DNA of 30,535 bases from contig JBQTJM010000181.1 in assembly GCA_052387115.1 (NCBI GenBank), positions 1 through 30,535 of the forward strand. The letters are read 5' to 3'. Positions 23,545-30,535 of the stretch are shown piece after piece. The translations under genes and the position numbers were made by a program. The number at the start of each line of letters is the position of its first letter. The stretch's first letter is position 1. Under the pieces are notes generated by a model that searched no databases, was not told the DNA's origin, and was given only the letters and a program-made list of their open reading frames with translations. Origin of the DNA: JACCXJ01 sp052387115. GTDB lineage: Bacteria; Pseudomonadota; Gammaproteobacteria; JACCXJ01.

Positions 23545-25371
23545 ATGCTGACGCATGGAAAAAGCATTCCGTTGGCTCGACAAATGGACCACATCACCCC
23601 GCAGGTCGCCCGCACGCTGGCGGGGCTTTTTCAGGAGCGCATATCGCGGACGCCGCAGGCCATCGCTTGCCGCTATTTCGACCCGGCGGGGAGCGCCTGG
23701 AAGGAGCTATCCTGGCAGGCGATGGGCACGCACATAGCGCGCTGGCGGGCAGCATTGGCGCGCGAACCGTTGCAATCCGGCGATCGCGTCGCCGTGATGT
23801 TTCGCAACTCGCCGGAATGGGTGATGTTTGACCAAGCAGCGCTGGGGCGAGGTCTTGTCGTCGTCCCCCTGCATACCAACGATCGTGCCGACAATATTGC
23901 CTACATGATCCGAGATGCGGGCGCGAAGTTGCTGCTCCTCGGGGATGCCGAGGACTGGCGCCGGTTGCAGGTCGTGCATGATCAGTTGGTGAGGTTGGTG
24001 CGCGTTCTTACCGTCGCCCCCGATAGAAACGACTCGAGCGATGCACGTCTGTGCGACGTTAATGCATGGTTATCGCGCGTCGAGCATGAAGCACCAATGC
24101 AGGCCAGCGGCCCCGATGATCTTGCCACTATCGTATACACGTCCGGAACAGTAGGCCGCCCCAAAGGGGTGATGTTGAGCCATCGCAACATCTTGTGGAA
24201 CGTGTACGCGTTAATGCGAAGGTTCTCCATTTGCCCAGACGATGGGTTTCTCTCTTTCTTGCCGCTTGCGCATACCTTCGAGCGCACCGTTGGCTACTAC
24301 CTGCCAGTGATGGCGGGCGCCGTCGTCACTTACGCACGCTCGCCTCAGCAGCTCGTTGAAGAGCTCATAGCGATCCGGCCGACCAACTTATTGGTCGTGC
24401 CTCGGGTCCTCGAAAAACTCTATGGAGGACTTCAATCGAAACTTGAAATACATGCTCCTTTGAGAGCTCTGTTTGAGCTGACGACCCGAATCGGGTGGCA
24501 GCGCTTTCGGCACCTACAGGGGCGAGAGGGCTGGCGCTGGTCGTTACTCTTATGGCCTTTACTCGATCGGCTCGTGGCACATCGGATCCGCGCCGGGTTA
24601 GGTTGCGATCGTCTGCGCGTAGTCAGCTGCGGGGCAGCGCCCCTAGAGGCACGTCTCGCGATCGTGTTTATCGGTTTAGGATTTCCCATCTCAAATGGCT
24701 ACGGCCTGACCGAGACGAGTCCCGTGGTAAGCGCCAATGCGCTCACCGATAATGACCCGTTCAGCGTCGGAAGCCCGCTTGAGGATGTGGAGGTGCGCAT
24801 TGGGGACAATGATGAGCTACTCGTTAAGAGTCCCGGTGTCATGTTAGGTTACTGGGGGGACGCAAAGCTCACTGCGATGGCAATCGATAGCGAAGGATGG
24901 TTACACACCGGCGACCAGGCGCGGATCGGAAATCACCATATCTACATCACTGGCCGAATCAAAGAGATCATCGTGATGGCCAATGGTGAAAAGATTGCCC
25001 CAGAAAGTATGGAACGCGCGATTACCCTCGATCCGCTCTTCGAGCAAGCGATGGTGATGGGAGAAAGTCAAGGCTATCTGAGTGCGAGCGTGGTGCTAAA
25101 CCGAGAACACTGGTCGAAGCTTGCGCGCGAGCTTGATCTCGACCCGAACGACCCGGCCGCGCTTGAACAAGAGCGGGTCCATGCGACGATCTTAGACAGG
25201 ATCGCGATGCGACTGCACGCGTTTCCAGGCTATGCGAAAGTGCGGAGCGTTACCCTGAGCTTGGAGCTATGGACCGTGGAAAACGGGCTGTTGACGCCAA
25301 CTCTTAAGGTCCGTCGCAACCAGGTACTCGCACATCTCAAGGCGCAGGCGCTAACCAAGACGCGGAAGTAG
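23545..25371 (+). CDS. Long-chain fatty-acid-CoA ligase (AMP-forming)
   Basis: 608 residues, the FadD15/long-chain ACS type. ATP-binding motif VYTSGTVGRPKGVMLSH (197-213), FLPLAHTFERTVGYY, the adenylate motif NGYGLTETSP (384-393), GWLHTGD with Asp457, and GRIKEIIVMANGEKI (470-484) with the hinge before the C-terminal subdomain. It activates fatty acids to acyl-CoA by way of acyl-AMP. ATG 23545 follows a purine-rich AAAGGGGATGAG; ATG 23587 is an alternative. With the lipase upstream it could reactivate acyl chains cut from phospholipid, a lipid-recycling unit; that link is inferred from adjacency. No membrane segment is evident; the enzyme is probably peripheral to the inner membrane. Confidence 0.92.
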   Translation: MLTHGKSIPLARQMDHITPQVARTLAGLFQERISRTPQAIACRYFDPAGSAWKELSWQAMGTHIARWRAALAREPLQSGDRVAVMFRNSPEWVMFDQAALGRGLVVVPLHTNDRADNIAYMIRDAGAKLLLLGDAEDWRRLQVVHDQLVRLVRVLTVAPDRNDSSDARLCDVNAWLSRVEHEAPMQASGPDDLATIVYTSGTVGRPKGVMLSHRNILWNVYALMRRFSICPDDGFLSFLPLAHTFERTVGYYLPVMAGAVVTYARSPQQLVEELIAIRPTNLLVVPRVLEKLYGGLQSKLEIHAPLRALFELTTRIGWQRFRHLQGREGWRWSLLLWPLLDRLVAHRIRAGLGCDRLRVVSCGAAPLEARLAIVFIGLGFPISNGYGLTETSPVVSANALTDNDPFSVGSPLEDVEVRIGDNDELLVKSPGVMLGYWGDAKLTAMAIDSEGWLHTGDQARIGNHHIYITGRIKEIIVMANGEKIAPESMERAITLDPLFEQAMVMGESQGYLSASVVLNREHWSKLARELDLDPNDPAALEQERVHATILDRIAMRLHAFPGYAKVRSVTLSLELWTVENGLLTPTLKVRRNQVLAHLKAQALTKTRK

Positions 25372-25429
25372 TGCCCGCGGATAAGACGGTGAAACGCGGT
25401 GCCAGCCGGGAAGAATAAGGAGAGCACGG

Positions 25430-25790
25430 TTTGCCCGTCGGGCCGGAAGGCGCTGCGCTGGCGTACGAAAGACCTCGACGCGAGCGGCCTCGCGGGGCCG
25501 CTCAAGGCAACGCGCTTGGCCGGGGACATCGAGGTCTCGCTACCGCCCGAGGCACAGCACCTCACGGCCGATCTGCGCGAGCCCGGCTATCGGCTCCGCC
25601 TGGCTGTTGAGCAGGCAGACGCGGATCACACTCCGGTCGGGAACCTTACCTTGGAGGCGGGGGGTGGAAGGCTCGCCAGCACCGCATCTAGGACGCTCCT
25701 GGCGCGCGGGAGGCCCCGGGCCTCGAGAAACGCGCCGCCAAGTTGCTCGGCCTGAGCGAGCTGCGCCTCTCGGGAGGCGGACAGCTAGCG
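25430..25790 (+). pseudogene. Probable decayed tamB-like (AsmA/translocation-assembly) fragment
   Basis: In one frame, 25430-25690 encodes ALRWRTKDLDASGLAGPLKA, GDIEVSLPPEAQHLTADLRE, YRLRLAVEQADAD and LTLEAGGGRLAS, the strand pattern of the beta-helical part of TamB-like proteins. From about 25695 the neighbouring frame continues with EKRAAKLLGLSELRLSGGG, reminiscent of the sequence just before the TamB C-terminal beta-barrel-like end, after which similarity stops. No start or intact end. G+C is high, like the core genome. I read it as an internally deleted and frameshifted remnant; recognition is by eye, so moderate to low confidence. The rest of 25372-25934 holds the lpxC leader. Confidence 0.35.
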
Positions 25791-25876
25791 CCCTTCCGTG
25801 GCCAGCCGTCGGCTCGCCCGCGGCTCCCCTTGCAATCGACGCAACCCCGAGGCTTCCGGTGCCGACAAAGCTGTTG

Positions 25877-25885
25877 TATTATGAT
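25877..25885 (+). promoter_or_regulatory. Possible -10 of lpxC
   Basis: TATTATGAT contains two overlapping -10-like hexamers (TATTAT 25877-25882 and TATGAT 25880-25885), 50 bp before the lpxC start, in an otherwise G+C-rich stretch. The -35 region is not recognisable. Confidence 0.3.
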
Positions 25886-25934
25886 GCCTGGTCGGTTAAA
25901 GTCTGTTGTGCCACTGCAACTCGGGAGGGGGGGC

Positions 25935-26846
25935 ATGATCAAACAACGCACGCTCAAGAACTGCATCAAGGCCACGGGGGTAGGGCTGCACTCGGGGAAG
26001 AAGGTGCTGGTGACCTTGCGTCCGGCGCCGGCCCACAGCGGCATCGTGTTCCGTCGCGTCGATGTAACACCCGCGGTCGAGATCCCGGCGCGCGCCGAGA
26101 ACGTCGGCGACACGCTCCTGTCGACCAGCCTCGCCCGGGGCGAGGTGCGCATCGCGACCGTCGAGCACCTGCTGTCGGCCTTCGCGGGTCTCGGGATCGA
26201 CAATGCCTATGTCGATGTGAGCGCCCCCGAGGTGCCGATCATGGACGGCAGCGCCGGTCCGTTCGTGTTCCTCATCCAGTCGGCCGGTGTCGAGGAGCAG
26301 TCGGCCCCCAAGCAATTCGTGCGCATCAAGCGCCCGGTGGCCGTCGAAGACGGCGACAAGTGGGCCAGACTCGAGCCCTTCGACGGCTTCAAGGTGTCGT
26401 TCTCGATCGATTTCGACCACCCCCTGTTCGATGAGACCACCAAGTTCGCCGAAGTGGATTTCTCTACGCATTCCTTCGTGAAAGAGGTCAGCCGGGCACG
26501 CACCTTCGGCTTCCTCAAGGAGGTCGAGATGCTGAGGGAGAAGGACCTGGCGCTCGGCGGCAGCCTGCAGAACGCCGTGGTGATCGACGATTACCGGGTG
26601 CTCAACGAAGACGGGCTCCGCTACGAGGACGAGTTCGTCAGGCACAAGATCCTGGACGCCATCGGTGACCTGTATCTCTTGGGCCACGGCCTCATCGGGG
26701 CGTTTCGCGGCCACAAGTCCGGGCACGCCTTGAACAACCGCCTGCTGCGGCGGCTCCTGGCGGACAAGAGCGCCTGGGAGCTGGTGGATTATCGCGACGA
26801 GGTCGAGCTGCCGCTGACCTTCCTGCGCCCCCTGCCGGCGCACTGA
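25935..26846 (+). CDS. lpxC: UDP-3-O-acyl-N-acetylglucosamine deacetylase LpxC
   Basis: 303 residues, the standard length, starting MIKQRTLKNCIKATGVGLHS. ATG 25935 follows GGGAGGGG. The zinc ligands are visible as His78 (TVEHLLSAF), His237 and Asp241 (RHKILDAIGDLYLLG); the general acid His264 lies in KSGHALN. Catalyses the committed step of lipid A synthesis in the cytoplasm. The extreme C-terminus (FLRPLPAH) follows the short hydrophobic tail that in E. coli is the FtsH degradation signal; here it lacks the long Ala/Val tail, so FtsH control may differ. It is convergent with dciA, with only 9 bp between stop codons. Confidence 0.97.
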   Translation: MIKQRTLKNCIKATGVGLHSGKKVLVTLRPAPAHSGIVFRRVDVTPAVEIPARAENVGDTLLSTSLARGEVRIATVEHLLSAFAGLGIDNAYVDVSAPEVPIMDGSAGPFVFLIQSAGVEEQSAPKQFVRIKRPVAVEDGDKWARLEPFDGFKVSFSIDFDHPLFDETTKFAEVDFSTHSFVKEVSRARTFGFLKEVEMLREKDLALGGSLQNAVVIDDYRVLNEDGLRYEDEFVRHKILDAIGDLYLLGHGLIGAFRGHKSGHALNNRLLRRLLADKSAWELVDYRDEVELPLTFLRPLPAH

Positions 26847-26855
26847 GGTCCTGGC

Positions 26856-27377
26856 CTAACCCGGCCCATGCCTCGACAGATTCAATAGCGCCGCCCTCAA
26901 GCGCGCATCCCCGAAGCCCTCTGCCGCTTGGCGCAAATAGTCGGATACCGGTCGGGAGATGGCGGTCGTCGCGCGCTTGCAGGAGGGGGTCACAGCGTCG
27001 ATGACCAAGACTTTGACCCGTATCCCCCGTACCGCGACCGCCCCCGGCCGCCCAGCCAGGCGCTCGATCAACCCCGGGGCGAGGTAGCGCAGGCGCGCGG
27101 CCCATACCGGGGAGTCGGCAAACAGGGTGAGCGTGCCGCCCGTGAGCCGACCGATCCGCCAGTGGGCGCGCAATTCCTCCGGCATGGCGGCCTGGATCAC
27201 CGCATCGAGCCGCTTCAGGTCCAACAGCTCGGGAAGCACCGGCGCATCTCCACCGCCGGTCGCGGCCCGCACGAGCTCACCGATCGCGATCGGCCCGATC
27301 GCGACTGGGCCGATCCGGGTGGGCCCGTGGCGCTTCGGTGCCCCTCGTTCATGACCGAATCGCGCCATCGAAAGCAT
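26856..27377 (-). CDS. dciA: DciA-type helicase-loading protein (DUF721)
   Basis: 173 residues from ATG 27377 (ATG 27368 is an alternative; the open frame upstream to 27569 overlaps secA and is not used). The DUF721 core is LDLKRLDAVIQAAMPEELRAHW, LTLFADSPVWAARLRYLAP and LAGRPGAVAVRGIRVKVLV (about 55-135). DciA loads the replicative helicase DnaB in bacteria without DnaC. The gene between lpxC and secA, on the opposite strand, is the usual place in gammaproteobacteria. An N-terminal low-complexity segment TRIGPVAIGPIAIGE (about 20-34) comes from a roughly 15-bp tandem repeat at 27280-27330 and is not typical of the family. The C-terminus after 140 is basic and probably flexible. Confidence 0.85.
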   Translation of the reverse strand: MLSMARFGHERGAPKRHGPTRIGPVAIGPIAIGELVRAATGGGDAPVLPELLDLKRLDAVIQAAMPEELRAHWRIGRLTGGTLTLFADSPVWAARLRYLAPGLIERLAGRPGAVAVRGIRVKVLVIDAVTPSCKRATTAISRPVSDYLRQAAEGFGDARLRAALLNLSRHGPG

Positions 27378-27386
27378 GGAAACCGT

Positions 27387-27394
27387 AGTATACT
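27387..27394. promoter_or_regulatory. Palindromic AGTATACT, overlapping divergent -10 boxes for dciA and secA
   Basis: TATACT reads rightwards at 27389-27394 and leftwards at 27392-27387, so one 8-bp palindrome could serve as -10 in both directions. For secA it predicts a leader of about 20 nt with no Shine-Dalgarno; for dciA a start within a few bases of the ATG at 27377. The -35 regions are weak on both sides. Confidence 0.4.
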
Positions 27395-27420
27395 GCGCGG
27401 CGCCGTCCCCTTCGTCCCAC

Positions 27421-30153
<2,733 letters not shown>

Positions 30154-30164
30154 CGCGACCCTCC

Positions 30165-30535
30165 GTGACGGTGCCTTTACCCATTGCCGGTATCCGCTGG
30201 GGTAGCGCCTGTGCGGGGATGCGCCGGCTGGACCGCGACGACCTCGCCGTCATGGCCATCGCCGAGGGTTGCACCTGCGCGGCGGTGCTTACCCAGAACC
30301 GCTTTCGGGCCGCCCCTGTGACCTTGGCCCGCCAGCATCTGGCACTCACCCCCCCGCGCTTCCTGCTCGTCAACTCCGGGAACGCCAACGCCGGGACCGG
30401 CGCTCCGGGGATGCGCGATGCGCTCGCCACCTGTCGGGCGCTCGCCCTGCATGGCGGCTGTGCCACCGAGGCGGTCCTGCCGTTCTCGACCGGGGTCATC
30501 GGCGAGCCCCTGCCCGTCTCACGCATCACCGAGGC
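30165..30535 (+). CDS. argJ: Glutamate N-acetyltransferase / ornithine acetyltransferase ArgJ (3' end outside window)
   Basis: Open from GTG 30165 to the end of the window, 123 residues. Recognised by the N-terminal domain: GIRWGSACAGMRRLDRDDLA, AAVLTQNRFRAAPV, FLLVNSGNANAGTG, and LPFSTGVIGEPLP. ArgJ recycles the acetyl group between N-acetylornithine and glutamate in arginine synthesis and cleaves itself at a KGxGM-x-x-P-x-M-ATM threonine; that site lies beyond the window. A second GTG (30171) is possible; there is no ATG before residue 19 and no clear Shine-Dalgarno. The secA-argJ order is common in gammaproteobacteria. Confidence 0.92.
   Translation, partial: MTVPLPIAGIRWGSACAGMRRLDRDDLAVMAIAEGCTCAAVLTQNRFRAAPVTLARQHLALTPPRFLLVNSGNANAGTGAPGMRDALATCRALALHGGCATEAVLPFSTGVIGEPLPVSRITE

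Overview
The window looks like a chromosomal piece of a high-G+C Gram-negative bacterium, most likely a gammaproteobacterium. The signs are the pairs rng-yhdP and mnmG-rsmG-parA, the block lpxC / dciA / secA / argJ, an LpxC (lipid A synthesis), a YhdP-type AsmA-like envelope protein and a SecA with a C-terminal zinc motif. I cannot assign a genus from sequence alone.

Layout. 1-1056: toxin-antitoxin debris, made of the C-terminal tail of a probable small antitoxin and a toxin-first HigB/HigA-like pair on the minus strand. 1098-2570 (-): a lone GlcD-type FAD oxidase without glcE or glcF. 2794-8147 (+): rng and yhdP, one operon. 8205-11079 (-): a two-gene unit, a duplicated siroheme/4Fe-4S nitrite/sulfite reductase with an extra helical C-terminal domain followed by a small conserved partner protein. 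11080-11951: a gene-poor stretch with hairpins and an imperfect 30-bp direct repeat. 11952-18802 (+): a visibly lower-G+C exopolysaccharide module consisting of a WcaJ-like initiating sugar-phosphate transferase, a chain-length determinant, a separate tyrosine autokinase, an ExeA-like AAA ATPase of the kind found in PEP-CTERM/XrtA loci, and an unusual secreted Cys/His-rich protein. It contains no glycosyltransferase, polymerase, flippase or outer-membrane export gene.

18975-22367 (+): mnmG, rsmG and parA, tightly packed. parB is not where it is normally found. Instead, a patatin-like lipase begins inside the end of parA and is followed by a long-chain acyl-CoA synthetase. Both are lower in G+C and look inserted. 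25372-25934 holds what looks like a decayed tamB-like fragment. 25935-30535: lpxC (+), dciA (-, convergent), secA (+, divergent from dciA) and the start of argJ (+).

How it works together. The housekeeping part covers RNA maturation, tRNA modification, 16S rRNA methylation, lipid A synthesis, helicase loading, protein export and arginine synthesis. The accessory parts are envelope-directed: polysaccharide assembly with a disulfide-rich periplasmic or surface protein, and a lipase plus acyl-CoA ligase pair that could release and reactivate fatty acids. The best candidate for something undescribed is the secreted protein at 17498-18802, with its serial Cys pairs and HxxGH-like motifs, at the end of the reduced polysaccharide module. 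The parA-lipase-ligase junction comes next.
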